Positions 1-7,500 of a DNA stretch of 64,000 bases are shown piece by piece. The stretch is from Nitrospira sp. Its GTDB lineage: Bacteria > Nitrospirota > Nitrospiria > Nitrospirales > Nitrospiraceae. The translations under genes and the position numbers were made by a program. The stretch lies in the NCBI GenBank assembly GCA_030653545.1, contig JAURZE010000005.1:1-64000 (forward strand). The letters run 5' to 3'. How positions within the stretch are numbered: position 1 is the stretch's first letter; every line of letters starts with the position of its first letter. The notes beneath the pieces are model-generated. The model was not told the origin of the DNA. It saw only the letters and a list, made by a program, of their open reading frames with translations, and ran no database searches.

Positions 1-1
1 G

Positions 2-139
2 AAAGGCACCGACCTGTCACGCTACTCGCAGACAGACTTGAACAAGATCGCGTTACGATTGAATCAACGGCCGCGGAAGACCTTGGGATTTCAGACGCCA
101 GCGGCTATATTGGACGCAGGTGTTGCGCTCACCGGTTGA
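2..139 (+). CDS. IS30-family transposase, C-terminal end (cut by window edge)
   Basis: The frame is open from the first bases to a TGA at 137-139 and encodes about 45 residues. They include GTDLSRYSQTDL and LNQRPRKTLGFQTPAAIL, the usual tail of IS30 transposases that follows the catalytic Glu. The rest of the gene lies left of the window, so completeness cannot be judged. It is not a copy of the transposase at 157-1170: the same segment there reads GTDLSGYTQRELNAIAHRLNTRPRKCL, so these are two different IS30 elements. The 3' end of the gene probably overlaps this element's right inverted repeat, as is common in the family. Confidence 0.85.
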   Translation, partial: KGTDLSRYSQTDLNKIALRLNQRPRKTLGFQTPAAILDAGVALTG

Positions 140-155
140 ACCCACCCTGGGCGGT

Positions 156-174
156 TTCAAGTTCCAAGTGCAAC
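156..174 (+). repeat. Left terminal inverted repeat of the IS30 element
   Basis: The sequence ending in CCAAGTGCAAC is the inverted partner of 1202-1220. The transposase stop codon lies inside the repeat, as in other IS30 members. Confidence 0.75.
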
Positions 175-1170
175 GGGTGAATGATGGCGCAATTGCGCAT
201 AGACTTCCAGGGGCGTGGCAAAGTCGAGACATTTCCTCGGGCGCGTGTTCAACCGATGGGCGATGGCGTTCAACTCGCGCTGGGTGTAGCCCGACAGGTC
301 CGTGCCCTTGGGCAGGTACTGGCGCAGCAGCCCATTCGTGTTTTCATTCGTGCCGCGTTGCCACGGGCTGTACGGATCGGCAAAGAACACTTGGATCGCG
401 AGCCGCTGGGCCAATTGCTCATGCTCGGCCATCTCTTTCCCCCGATCGTAGGTCAGGGTTTTCCGCAGCGGAGCCGGCACATGCCGGAGTTTTTTCGTGA
501 AGCCCTCACGGGCACTCCGCGCATCCGTCCCCTCCATCCGGGCCAGGATGACCAGGCGTGTCGTCCGCTCCACCAGGGTTCCGACGGCCGAGCCATTCCG
601 AGCCCCCTTGATCAGGTCGCCCTCCCAGTGGCCGGGCACCGTGCGGGTGGCCACGTCGGCCGGGCGCTCGGCAATCGGCGTCATGTTGGGGATTTGGCCC
701 CGCCGATCCGTCCCCCGCGCCCGAGGCCGGCGCGCCTTGCGCGCCTGACGCAACGCCGCCAGCAGTGCGCTCCGCAGGGTGCCGCGGGGCAGCACATACA
801 GCGCCGCATAGATCGTCTCGGCCGAGAGCTGTTTGCGCATGTCGTCAGGATACGCGCGTCGGAGGCGTCCGGCAATCTGTTCGGGCGAGCAGCCCTGAGT
901 CAGATGCGTCCGCACATACTGCCACAGCCAGGGATCCAGCAGTTTGCGGGGTCGCCGTGGCTGACCGGCTCTGGCAGCCGCCTGGACCTGTGCCGTACAG
1001 GCGCGATAGGGGCGGCCTCGCGTCGTGTTGCGGGCCGACTCACGGCTCACGGTGCTGGGCGCGCGACCCAATACCGTGGCCATCATCCGCAACGAATGGC
1101 CGCGGGCCAGCCCCAGACTCAAGGTTTCACGTTCTTCGGCACTCATGTGTCTATAAGATCTCGTTCGCAT
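157..1170 (-). CDS. IS30-family transposase
   Basis: A 337-residue DDE transposase that cuts and joins element ends. The N-terminal part has the IS30 helix-turn-helix signature (MSAEERETLSLGLARG, then an R-x-PSTVSRE-like recognition helix). The RNase H-like catalytic core follows: GHWEGDLI supplies the first Asp, LTYDRGKEM the second, and NENTNGLLRQYLPKGT the Glu. The length is normal for IS30 and no frameshift or stop is visible, so the enzyme may be active. The start at 1170 fits the usual N-terminus. The gene fills nearly the whole element between its inverted repeats. Confidence 0.95.
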   Translation of the reverse strand: MRTRSYRHMSAEERETLSLGLARGHSLRMMATVLGRAPSTVSRESARNTTRGRPYRACTAQVQAAARAGQPRRPRKLLDPWLWQYVRTHLTQGCSPEQIAGRLRRAYPDDMRKQLSAETIYAALYVLPRGTLRSALLAALRQARKARRPRARGTDRRGQIPNMTPIAERPADVATRTVPGHWEGDLIKGARNGSAVGTLVERTTRLVILARMEGTDARSAREGFTKKLRHVPAPLRKTLTYDRGKEMAEHEQLAQRLAIQVFFADPYSPWQRGTNENTNGLLRQYLPKGTDLSGYTQRELNAIAHRLNTRPRKCLDFATPLEVYAQLRHHSPVALGT

Positions 1171-1201
1171 GGCAACACCGTAGCCCTTCAGGGCCTGCAG
1201 T

Positions 1202-1220
1202 GTTGCACTTGGAGTTAGAA
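1202..1220 (-). repeat. Right terminal inverted repeat of the IS30 element
   Basis: GTTGCACTTGG followed by GTTAGAA is the reverse complement, with about three mismatches, of 156-174. It sits 32 bases upstream of the transposase start codon. Confidence 0.75.
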
Positions 1221-1222
1221 CT

Positions 1223-1429
1223 CAAGCATTCTATTTCAGCATTTACCAGATTGAGGGGCCGACAAACGCCAGAGCTTTCAAGGTCCAAGATAGTGCGTGG
1301 ATCAAGGATATGCAGAACGAGGGTGTAATGGGATTCGTTCTGCCCCAGTGCCAGCACTTTGTGATTGCGACGGACCACAAGATCATAGAAGTGCTTGCTA
1401 CCGACGAACCCGAAATCAAGGCATGCTAG
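1223..1429 (+). pseudogene. 3' remnant of a gene truncated by the IS30 element
   Basis: Immediately right of the IS30 inverted repeat a frame stays open for about 69 codons to a TAG at 1427-1429. Its peptide is protein-like (for example FKVQDSAWIKDMQNEGVMGF and HKIIEVLATDEPEIKAC), but no start codon with a ribosome binding site lies between the IS end and this segment. The simplest reading is that the element inserted into the gene and only its last third remains. I do not recognise the family. Confidence 0.6.
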
Positions 1430-1515
1430 TCGCTCGCAAGTGTGGCTGAGCTGTTCCCTGGTCTGCCTGACCTATAAATGTGAGTCTCTTGGTGTCGATA
1501 AGGGAGATCTGTGAA

Positions 1516-2154
1516 ATGAGACTAAAGCAATATATTGCGATGAGAATGAGCTTTGCGCTTGCGGTGTTGATAATGATCTGGCCTTGCCCGGCTTCTGCTG
1601 ATCAATGGCCGGCTCCGGCTCCACAGCACGGCATAAGCGAGAATGGTCAATATCTCGTCCGGGTTGTTCCAGGTGAGAGTCTGGGCGATACATTGGGTTT
1701 TTCAGGGTCGAAGAAGGGGGCCTACGCACGCGGGGAGTTTTATGAGAGGCAGCCGGATAGATCTTATCAGTTGATCGCAGATGTGGCTTTGCTGAATCCT
1801 GTAGCTCCGGCAAACATCTTGATTAGCAACCTCGGCTATATGGTGACGTTCGACAATTGGCAGAATGCGGGCTATGGAAAAGTGGTTGCGATCTACAAGT
1901 CAAACGGCCAACTGGTTCGTGCGTATGAGCTGGAAGGGCTGTATTCCTCCGAGCAGATTGAGTCGATTCCGCGGAGCCTATCGTCTCGTGGCTGGTTATC
2001 TCCTAATTACGGGTTCTTAAAGTCGGGAAATCAGGAGGAAGTATACGCCTACGATTTCTCTGGCGGTTTATGGCTGATCGAGCTTACTACGGGGAGTCGT
2101 GAGTACTGTGAGCGTAGCAAGGTTATGTCCTGCCTACGTCAGCACACCAAATAA
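1516..2154 (+). CDS. Secreted protein of unknown function
   Basis: A 212-residue protein starting at the ATG at 1516, preceded by AGGGAG at 1501-1506 with good spacing. The in-frame ATG at 1480 lacks a ribosome binding site. A signal peptide covers about residues 1-29: a basic start, a hydrophobic core (FALAVLIMIW), then PASA before DQW. The mature part contains HGISENGQYLVRVVPG and LGYMVTFDNWQNAGYGKVVAIY, which read like beta-strand-rich repeats in extracytoplasmic proteins. Two late cysteines (SREYCERSKVMSC) could form a disulfide. No enzyme motif is visible. It stands alone, downstream of the IS-truncated gene. Confidence 0.75.
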   Translation: MRLKQYIAMRMSFALAVLIMIWPCPASADQWPAPAPQHGISENGQYLVRVVPGESLGDTLGFSGSKKGAYARGEFYERQPDRSYQLIADVALLNPVAPANILISNLGYMVTFDNWQNAGYGKVVAIYKSNGQLVRAYELEGLYSSEQIESIPRSLSSRGWLSPNYGFLKSGNQEEVYAYDFSGGLWLIELTTGSREYCERSKVMSCLRQHTK

Positions 2155-2222
2155 ACTGCGGTGTCTTTTCCCGATGGCTCGTTCTGGCGGTGCTATGACT
2201 ATTCCATTAGACTGCCTGGGAT

Positions 2223-2555
2223 ATGAAGAATGTCTTGTTCATATGCAGCCAGAATAAGCTTCGTAGTCCTACTGCTGAGCAGGTATTTGCTTCGTGGCCA
2301 GGGATAGCGGTGGCTTCGGCGGGCCTGAATAACGATGCAGTGAGTCCTGTGACGCCTGAGTTGCTTGAGTGGGCCGATATCATCTTTGTGATGGAAAAAG
2401 CGCATCGCAATAGGCTCTCGAATAAATTCCGAGCGTTTATCAAGTCCATAGGCATTATCTGTCTCGATATTCCGGATGAATTTGAGTACATGGATCCAGA
2501 GCTTGTAAAGATATTGCGGGAGCGTGTTCCTCGTCATTTGCCGAGCTACAAGTAA
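2223..2555 (+). CDS. Low-molecular-weight phosphotyrosine phosphatase-like protein
   Basis: A 110-residue cytosolic protein. The N-terminus MKNVLFICSQNKLRSPTAE carries the C-x5-R-S phosphate-binding loop of the LMW phosphatase fold: nucleophile Cys8, Arg14, Ser15. A later Asp in EFEYMDPEL could be the general acid. The short length and the C-S-Q-N-K-x-R-S loop fit the small 'predicted protein tyrosine phosphatase' group (COG4551 type) better than the classical 150-residue enzymes. The substrate is unknown. The gene is separated by 70 bases from the secreted protein upstream and has no strong Shine-Dalgarno site. Confidence 0.85.
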   Translation: MKNVLFICSQNKLRSPTAEQVFASWPGIAVASAGLNNDAVSPVTPELLEWADIIFVMEKAHRNRLSNKFRAFIKSIGIICLDIPDEFEYMDPELVKILRERVPRHLPSYK

Positions 2556-2663
2556 GAATCAAGGGGAAAGGGCATCCAATCCTAAGCTCTTATGGATGGC
2601 GCGGCTGGGGGGCGTTGCATCACCGTTGACTCTGCTCATTCAAAGAACTCGTGAGGGTTTGTC

Positions 2664-2900
2664 GTGATTCCACCTGATACGCAGGGATATGCGCTCAAGC
2701 GCGGCGAGGGTTGGTCGATCGACTTCTGTGGGACGAAGATGACGGTGAAGGTGCTTGGCGCGCAGGTGGGCGAGTCTTACTCGCGGAACGCGCGCTCTCA
2801 AAAGGGCCTCGTCCGACGCGCGCACTCGAAGAGCGCTCAGGCCGCACTAGTGAAGAGAGCGCGAGTTTGGAAGGGCTGGTAGAGTGTTATTTGACTTGTG
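2664..2900 (+). pseudogene. Decayed cupin-domain gene fragment
   Basis: From the GTG at 2664 the frame gives IPPDTQGYALKRGEGWSIDF followed by CGTKMTVKVLGAQ. This resembles the start of a small cupin (typically 'GTLVTVKATGEDTGG'). After about residue 34 this frame loses cupin character, while the +1 frame continues with GGRVLLAERALSKGPRP, as a cupin would. The downstream histidine-rich metal motif is absent. The most economical explanation is a frameshifted, 3'-truncated relic. The resemblance is by eye only. Confidence 0.35.
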
Positions 2901-2990
2901 CTACGGCGAGAAAAGACTCCCGACACCTTTTCTCGCTTTGACATGCGTCTGGGTGGCATTTGTATCTGCGGCGCTTCCTTCTGCCATCAG

Positions 2991-3794
2991 TTAGAATCGA
3001 ACGCCCAACGAGAAGAGAGCGAAATTGTACCAGCCGAAGGCGTACCGGTCGTTATCGACTCCCCCTTCGAACACGCGATATCCGGCCGTCATGTACCAGG
3101 CATCAGTGAGATCGTAGCGAATCTTCACCGCTGCATCGATGGCCCGCCCCTGCGTGCCCACGAGCCCATCGAAATCCAGCAACGCCGTCCAGCGCGGACC
3201 AAAGTCATATTCCATGCTGGCGCTGAGCAGCGGGATGACCCCGACGTTACTGTCGGACGCCGTGACGCCTTGTTGACGTAACTCCACCCGGGTGTCCCGG
3301 ACGAATGCCGTAGCGCCGATGCGCCAGCGCCAGCGATCCGATTCGTGGAGGAGATAGCGATAGGTCAGCCGGTAGGAATCGAACTTGTACTCGGAATCCA
3401 CTGCGGCGCCCGGCGTGAAAGAGCCGCCGGCAAAGTTCACCGGCGTGCCGAATGCGCCCGTGCCGGAAAAAGCCAGCGGGGCGTAGACGAACCGGAGTGA
3501 ATGCCGGTGAGTGATGTTCCACGTCAACTCGACCCGTCGATGCGCTTCGGGGCCGTTCCCCTGGATATCGGTCAGAGCAAAGCGGGTTCCTGCGCTGCTG
3601 TCGGGAATCTGAATCTGATTGCGCGATTGCCAGACGGCTCCCGTTTCAAACTCCAATGAGAATCGATGATCGGGGAGGGAGGCTCCTGCGACCGGCGATA
3701 CGGCGCTCACGGTCATGGCCGCGACGGCTCCGATCAGGACTGTGATGTCCCGCAGGTGGCCATGCAGTTGACGCATTAAAGACCGACAAGCCAT
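2991..3794 (-). CDS. Outer-membrane beta-barrel protein
   Basis: A 267-residue protein with a signal peptide (hydrophobic stretch about residues 18-38, ending AGASLP). Alternating aromatic strands follow: RFSLEFETGAVWQ, HSLRFVYAPLAF, YRLTYRYLLHE, WRWRIGATAFV, AWYMTAGYRVF. It ends in FSLGVRF, a C-terminal Phe signature for BAM-dependent insertion. This suggests a small barrel of roughly 8-12 strands, with function unknown. There is no Shine-Dalgarno site before the ATG at 3794. Instead a TATAAT box lies 8 bases upstream, so the message may be leaderless. It diverges from the lipoprotein gene at 3870. Confidence 0.85.
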   Translation of the reverse strand: MACRSLMRQLHGHLRDITVLIGAVAAMTVSAVSPVAGASLPDHRFSLEFETGAVWQSRNQIQIPDSSAGTRFALTDIQGNGPEAHRRVELTWNITHRHSLRFVYAPLAFSGTGAFGTPVNFAGGSFTPGAAVDSEYKFDSYRLTYRYLLHESDRWRWRIGATAFVRDTRVELRQQGVTASDSNVGVIPLLSASMEYDFGPRWTALLDFDGLVGTQGRAIDAAVKIRYDLTDAWYMTAGYRVFEGGVDNDRYAFGWYNFALFSLGVRF

Positions 3795-3802
3795 GATGCG
3801 GC

Positions 3803-3831
3803 ATTATACCGAACAAGTCCCTTATCGTCAT
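3803..3831 (-). promoter_or_regulatory. Promoter of the barrel gene, leaderless type
   Basis: On the minus strand ATGACG (3826-3831), a 17-base spacer and TATAAT (3803-3808) form a sigma-70-like promoter. Only 8 bases separate the -10 box from the ATG at 3794, leaving almost no 5' UTR. Confidence 0.6.
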
Positions 3832-3869
3832 TGGCGGAGGGTTTGTCATGAGCATTATGGAAGGCGGAA

Positions 3870-4478
3870 ATGCTGATACGCCGGCGATGTGACGTATTTG
3901 GCTGGGTGGTCTGCCTCGTGGCGCTGCTTGCCCTGGCCGGCTGCGCGACGCCCTCGCTTGATATGTCAGGTGGACGGATCGAGCCTGCCGGACCGGATGG
4001 GGGAGTGGTGATCGGCTCGGTCCTTGTGCAGGCGGAGCAGGAACCGCCCAACTCCTGGTTCAATCGGCTGTTCGGCCGCAAGGCTGCCGGATTTGTCTAT
4101 GACTTTGAAATCGTCAAAATCGGCGGACATGATCCCGAAGGGGTACCGCCGTATGCAGATCGGTATGAATTGGATGCGAAGCCAGGGGAGGAGCGGATCT
4201 TTGTGGCACGCTTACCGATCGGCACCTATCTCTTCAAGACCTTTCGCCACGAAGGATTGTCGGCCATGGGCGGCGACCTGGGGCTGACCTTTTCAGTCGC
4301 TCCAGATGCCACCTGGTATATCGGCCGGCTGTTTCTGGAGGTGCCTCGGCGGGTGACAATGGGAGTTCCCTTCACCTATACAGTGCAAGATGCCCGTGAC
4401 GCCACACTCGCTGCCGTCCACAAGCAGCATCCTGACGTTGGGCAACAGGCCGTGGACGCACCGATGCAGGCCAGATAA
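3870..4478 (+). CDS. Lipoprotein of unknown function
   Basis: A 202-residue protein starting at an ATG preceded by GGAAGGCGGAA. The lipobox LAGC (LLALAGCATPS, Cys at about residue 25) marks it as a lipid-anchored envelope protein. The mature part has a proline/glycine-rich start, then a compact domain with PGEERIFVARLPIGTYLFKTFRHEG and FSVAPDATWYIGRLFLEVPRRV. That layout suggests a carboxypeptidase-regulatory-like beta-sandwich that presents a short 'PAGTY' turn. No catalytic motif is seen. It diverges from the barrel gene at 2991-3794, so the two may share a control region. Confidence 0.8.
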   Translation: MLIRRRCDVFGWVVCLVALLALAGCATPSLDMSGGRIEPAGPDGGVVIGSVLVQAEQEPPNSWFNRLFGRKAAGFVYDFEIVKIGGHDPEGVPPYADRYELDAKPGEERIFVARLPIGTYLFKTFRHEGLSAMGGDLGLTFSVAPDATWYIGRLFLEVPRRVTMGVPFTYTVQDARDATLAAVHKQHPDVGQQAVDAPMQAR

Positions 4479-4550
4479 GACCGGGGGTAATTCCTTCTCC
4501 GCAACGGCAATGCGGGATGTACGAGTCCCAGGCGAGAGATGCTCAACGTT

Positions 4551-5111
4551 ATGGCTCAGCGATACGACGAACTTTCTGACACGCATATCCAATTCATCGC
4601 CAAGCAGAAGATCTTCTTTGTCGGAACCGCGACGGCAGAGAGCCGGGTGAATGTGTCGCCCAAGGGGATGGATTCCTTGCGCGTGCTCAGTTCCCGGCGT
4701 GTGGTGTGGCTCAATGTGACCGGGAGCGGGAATGAAACGTCGGCCCATGTGCAGCAGGATCCGCGCATGACGCTGATGTTCTGCGCCTTCGACGGACCGC
4801 CGGTCATTCTGCGGCTCTACGGTGCCGCGACCGTTGTCCACCAGGGCGATGCGGCATGGCGCGAGCTGGCTTCGCTGTTCCCTCCGCTGCCCGGCGCACG
4901 GCAGATTTTCGACGTGACGCTCGATCTCGTGCAAACCTCCTGCGGGATGGCCGTGCCCTATCTCTCCTACACCGGCGACCGCGAGTTGCTGAACGAGTGG
5001 GCCGAGAAGAAAGGTGAGGAGGGGTTGCAGCAATATTGGAAGGAGAAGAATCAGCTCAGCCTCGACGGTCTTCCCACGAACATCCTCGAACAAAAAGGGA
5101 ATAATTCGTGA
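4551..5111 (+). CDS. Pyridoxamine 5'-phosphate oxidase-like FMN-binding protein
   Basis: About 186 residues of the split-barrel flavin fold. Diagnostic segments are the N-terminal IQFIAKQKIFFVGTATAES, VNVSPKGMDSLRVL, VVWLNVTGSGNETSAHV and MTLMFCAFDGPP, all typical of the COG3576-like group of stand-alone FMN-binding proteins. The C-terminus (AEKKGEEGLQQYWKEKNQLSLDGLP) is also conserved in that group. The start at 4551 gives the usual MAQRYDEL N-terminus; the ATG at 4539 adds four residues. It is probably a flavin or F420-dependent reductase of unknown substrate. It is a different subgroup from the two split-barrel genes at 13-15 kb. Confidence 0.85.
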   Translation: MAQRYDELSDTHIQFIAKQKIFFVGTATAESRVNVSPKGMDSLRVLSSRRVVWLNVTGSGNETSAHVQQDPRMTLMFCAFDGPPVILRLYGAATVVHQGDAAWRELASLFPPLPGARQIFDVTLDLVQTSCGMAVPYLSYTGDRELLNEWAEKKGEEGLQQYWKEKNQLSLDGLPTNILEQKGNNS

Positions 5112-5356
5112 ACGAAAACCTGTGGGCAAGATATAGAGGCCGGACTGCTGCCTCTTCTCCGCCGTATCAAGTGTTGCAAAGTGTGCAGTTTGGGTCAGTC
5201 CCCATCCATGCGAAGGTGCAACATCGATACATAGCTCAGGGGAGAGGGTCGATCGTCGGTTGGTATGCGAACGGCTGGACCAGTGGTCAGATCACTGATC
5301 GGATCAGCGATACAAAGCTGGGTTATCCCAGTGAGCGGGCCGAGAAAGGAATCGCG

Positions 5357-5794
5357 ATGAGAAAGACAGCACATTTTACGAGTGCCCATGATCCCAAGAC
5401 TTTAACCGTTCGGGACGTGATGGAGGATGCGATCGTCACGGTCAGTCCGCAGGCGAAGGGCTACACGATCGCCAGGCTCATGGCCGACGGGGACGTTGGG
5501 AGCGTTCCTGTCGTGGAAGAAGATCTGACGCTCGTCGGGCTGGTGGGTGAATTCGATCTGTTGCGGGTGATGGATGAGGGCAAAGACCTCGGTGAACTGA
5601 CCGCGACGGACATCATGACGCGCGACGTCGTCACCGTTACCGAGGAGATGCTGGTGACGGATGTGGTGCATCTGCTTCAATCGCGGCACTTGATTCGCGT
5701 GCCGGTTGTCAACGGCAACAGCCTCATCGGCATAGTTGCCCGCCGTGATATCGTCTTCGCATACGTGAGAGCCAAGGCGATCTACTGGCCATAG
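5357..5794 (+). CDS. CBS-pair regulatory protein
   Basis: A 145-residue protein made of one Bateman module: CBS1 at about residues 20-75 (VRDVMEDAIVTVSPQAKGYTIARLM to GLVGEFDLLRVM) and CBS2 at about 85-140 (ATDIMTRDVVTVTEEM to GIVARRDIVFAYV). Such modules bind adenine nucleotides and act as energy sensors for partner proteins. The ATG at 5357 is preceded by AAAGGA with 6-base spacing, so the longer upstream open frame is not used. A close paralogue lies at 9987-10430 with the same length, plan and ending (RRDI, Y-V-x-A, W). No effector domain is attached. Confidence 0.9.
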   Translation: MRKTAHFTSAHDPKTLTVRDVMEDAIVTVSPQAKGYTIARLMADGDVGSVPVVEEDLTLVGLVGEFDLLRVMDEGKDLGELTATDIMTRDVVTVTEEMLVTDVVHLLQSRHLIRVPVVNGNSLIGIVARRDIVFAYVRAKAIYWP

Positions 5795-6051
5795 GAGAGG
5801 ATTGGCCGGACGGGCTGTGGTCTTCGACCTTCTCAGCCGAATGCCGTGTGAACGGAATGCTCCGGTGCCGCGTGATGGTCGACAGGGGCAGGCGAACATT
5901 CGTGTGTGTCAGGGTTAAGCCGGCCACGCGGGTTCAGCGAAACTAGGTGGGGCTCGTCTCGTCCCTGCCGGCATCCTTGCGGTCACGATCGGATGTACTC
6001 CAAATGAGATAGGCTGGTGATCAACCGTTGTGACCGTTCATGGAGCGTCCG

Positions 6052-6396
6052 ATGAAACTGATCGAGAAGAAGCGTAGCGATGGAGCCGCGGTGCCGAAGT
6101 TGAAGGCCACCCGCGCGAGGGAGCTGTTGAAGCAGCTTTCCGGGAATTGGAAGATCAACGGGAGAGGGCATTTGGAGCGGCTCTACACTTTCGAGGACTT
6201 TGCGCAGGCGCTGGCGTTTGTGAGGAAGGTCGGGGCGGTCGCCGAGGCGCAGGGCCATCATCCCGATGTCTATCTGGCCTGGGGGAAGTGCAAGGTTGAA
6301 ATCTGGTCGCACAAGAGTAAGGGGCTGACCGAGAGCGATTTTCTCTTGGCCGCTAAAGCCGAACAGAAGTTCAAACCGTTTCGGGCGCCGGTATGA
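6052..6396 (+). CDS. phhB: Pterin-4-alpha-carbinolamine dehydratase
   Basis: A 114-residue protein of the PCD/DCoH family, which dehydrates 4a-hydroxytetrahydropterin. The signature AEAQGHHPDVYLAWGKCKVEIWSH contains the paired catalytic histidines. The FEDFAQALAFVRKVGAVAE helix precedes it and GLTESDFLLAAK closes the domain. The start at 6052 is supported by GGAG at 6042-6045. No aromatic amino-acid hydroxylase is nearby, so here it may serve molybdopterin or general pterin repair, as proposed for stand-alone bacterial PCDs. That last point is inference. Confidence 0.9.
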   Translation: MKLIEKKRSDGAAVPKLKATRARELLKQLSGNWKINGRGHLERLYTFEDFAQALAFVRKVGAVAEAQGHHPDVYLAWGKCKVEIWSHKSKGLTESDFLLAAKAEQKFKPFRAPV

Positions 6397-6442
6397 CGGG
6401 GCCGAATGCAGGCCTGTAGTACCCCAAACAGGTCCGCGTGAG

Positions 6443-6471
6443 TTGCCTCCCTAGTGCGAGAGGCGTAGCCT
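6443..6471 (+). promoter_or_regulatory. Promoter of the methyltransferase gene, leaderless type
   Basis: TTGCCT (6443-6448), a 17-base spacer and TAGCCT (6466-6471) are followed by exactly 6 bases and then ATG at 6478. Transcription would begin at the A of the start codon. Confidence 0.65.
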
Positions 6472-6477
6472 TATAAC

Positions 6478-6936
6478 ATGACGCTCGAACTTAAGATTCC
6501 TCCGGTGGCGGTCGTTCTGATTACTGTCGCCGGTATGTGGTTTGCGGCGCGGGCCGTTCCGGGCATTGAAGTTTCCTTTCCCGGGCGCGAGGTCGTTTCA
6601 GGTCTGGTGGCAGCGTCGGGCGGGATCATTGCTCTGTGGGGTGTGGTCGCATTCAGCCGGGCCGGCACGACGGTCAATCCCATGAAGCCCGGATCTTCGT
6701 CGGCACTGGTTCAATCAGGCATCTATTCCGTCACCCGCAACCCGATGTATCTGGGGCTGCTCCTGGTGTTGCTCGCCTGGGCGATCTATTTGGCCCATGT
6801 GCTGACCCTCCTCTTTCTCCCGGCATTCGTGTGGTACATGAACCGGTATCAGATCGAACCGGAAGAACGGGCGCTGACCTCCTTGTTCGGGCTGGAGTTC
6901 ACCGCCTATGCCGCCCGGGTGCGCCGATGGATTTAA
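6478..6936 (+). CDS. Isoprenylcysteine carboxyl methyltransferase (ICMT)-type membrane protein
   Basis: A 152-residue integral membrane protein with about four hydrophobic segments. The family's SAM-binding hallmarks are clear: SGIYSVTRNPMYLGLLLVLL and, near the end, YMNRYQIEPEERALTSLFG then EFTAYAARVRRWI. The PEMT/ICMT-like group methylates lipids or prenylated targets; the bacterial substrate is usually unknown. There is no Shine-Dalgarno sequence before the ATG, and a promoter -10 box ends 6 bases upstream. It is a single gene between the PCD and OsmC genes. Confidence 0.88.
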   Translation: MTLELKIPPVAVVLITVAGMWFAARAVPGIEVSFPGREVVSGLVAASGGIIALWGVVAFSRAGTTVNPMKPGSSSALVQSGIYSVTRNPMYLGLLLVLLAWAIYLAHVLTLLFLPAFVWYMNRYQIEPEERALTSLFGLEFTAYAARVRRWI

Positions 6937-7025
6937 CACACGTCAACGCGGTTGCTGTGTGAAGTAAGTACACACGTCGAAGGACAAGGAATCCGGTCGG
7001 TAATTCCATAACTACAGGAGGTCCC

Positions 7026-7451
7026 ATGCAACGCAAAGGCTCGGCTATCTGGCAAGGCGACTTGAAGTCCGGCAAAGGCACGGTGTCGACGGACAGCGGC
7101 GTGTTGTCGCAGACGCAATACTCCTTTTCGACGAGATTCGAGAGCGGCAAGGGCACCAACCCGGAAGAGCTGATCGCCGCCGCGCATGCGGGCTGCTTCA
7201 CGATGGCGCTGTCCGGCCAATTGGGCGCTGCCGGTCTGGTCGCTGAGAAGCTGGAAACGACGGCCACGGTCACGTTCGAGAAGCTCGAAGCGGGATGGAC
7301 CGTGACGGGCATCTTGCTGGACGTCAAAGGGAAAGTGCCCAAAGCGGATCAGGCTGCGTGGGAGAAGGCGACGCAGGCGGCCAAAGCCGGCTGCCCGATC
7401 TCGCGCCTGCTTAACACGACGATCACGATGCAAGCCAGACTGGAAGGGTAA
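7026..7451 (+). CDS. osmC: OsmC-family peroxiredoxin
   Basis: A 141-residue protein of the OsmC branch, which reduces organic hydroperoxides with paired cysteines. The first active Cys lies in AAAHAGCFTMALS (about residue 57) and the second in AGCPISRLLNTT (about residue 123). The N-terminus RKGSAIWQGDLKSGKGTVSTDSG is typical of OsmC rather than Ohr. AGGAGG sits 6 bases before the start. It is expected to act in the cytosol against oxidative or osmotic stress. Confidence 0.92.
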   Translation: MQRKGSAIWQGDLKSGKGTVSTDSGVLSQTQYSFSTRFESGKGTNPEELIAAAHAGCFTMALSGQLGAAGLVAEKLETTATVTFEKLEAGWTVTGILLDVKGKVPKADQAAWEKATQAAKAGCPISRLLNTTITMQARLEG

Positions 7452-7500
7452 TGCAGTCGCCGGAACCAAGGGGACAGGCCCGCTGATATCGGACGGTCTG

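Larger units (their letters stand above)
155..1221 (-). mobile_element. IS30-family insertion sequence, complete
   Basis: A complete transposase gene (157-1170, minus) is bounded by imperfect inverted repeats at about 156-174 and 1202-1220. The innermost CCAAGTGCAAC is identical at both ends and the outer part matches at most positions. The left repeat begins only about 17 bases after the stop codon of another IS30 transposase (2-139), so the two elements abut tail to tail. The right end interrupts a reading frame that continues to 1429. The short target duplication expected for IS30 could not be assigned with confidence. Confidence 0.85.

Noticed and set aside
181-1218. 345-codon open frame opposite the transposase
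   Set aside because: Antisense of the IS30 transposase; no motif and no ribosome binding site.
5108-5356. N-terminal extension of the CBS protein to 5108
   Set aside because: The start would overlap the preceding gene's stop without a ribosome binding site; AAAGGA before 5357 fixes the start.
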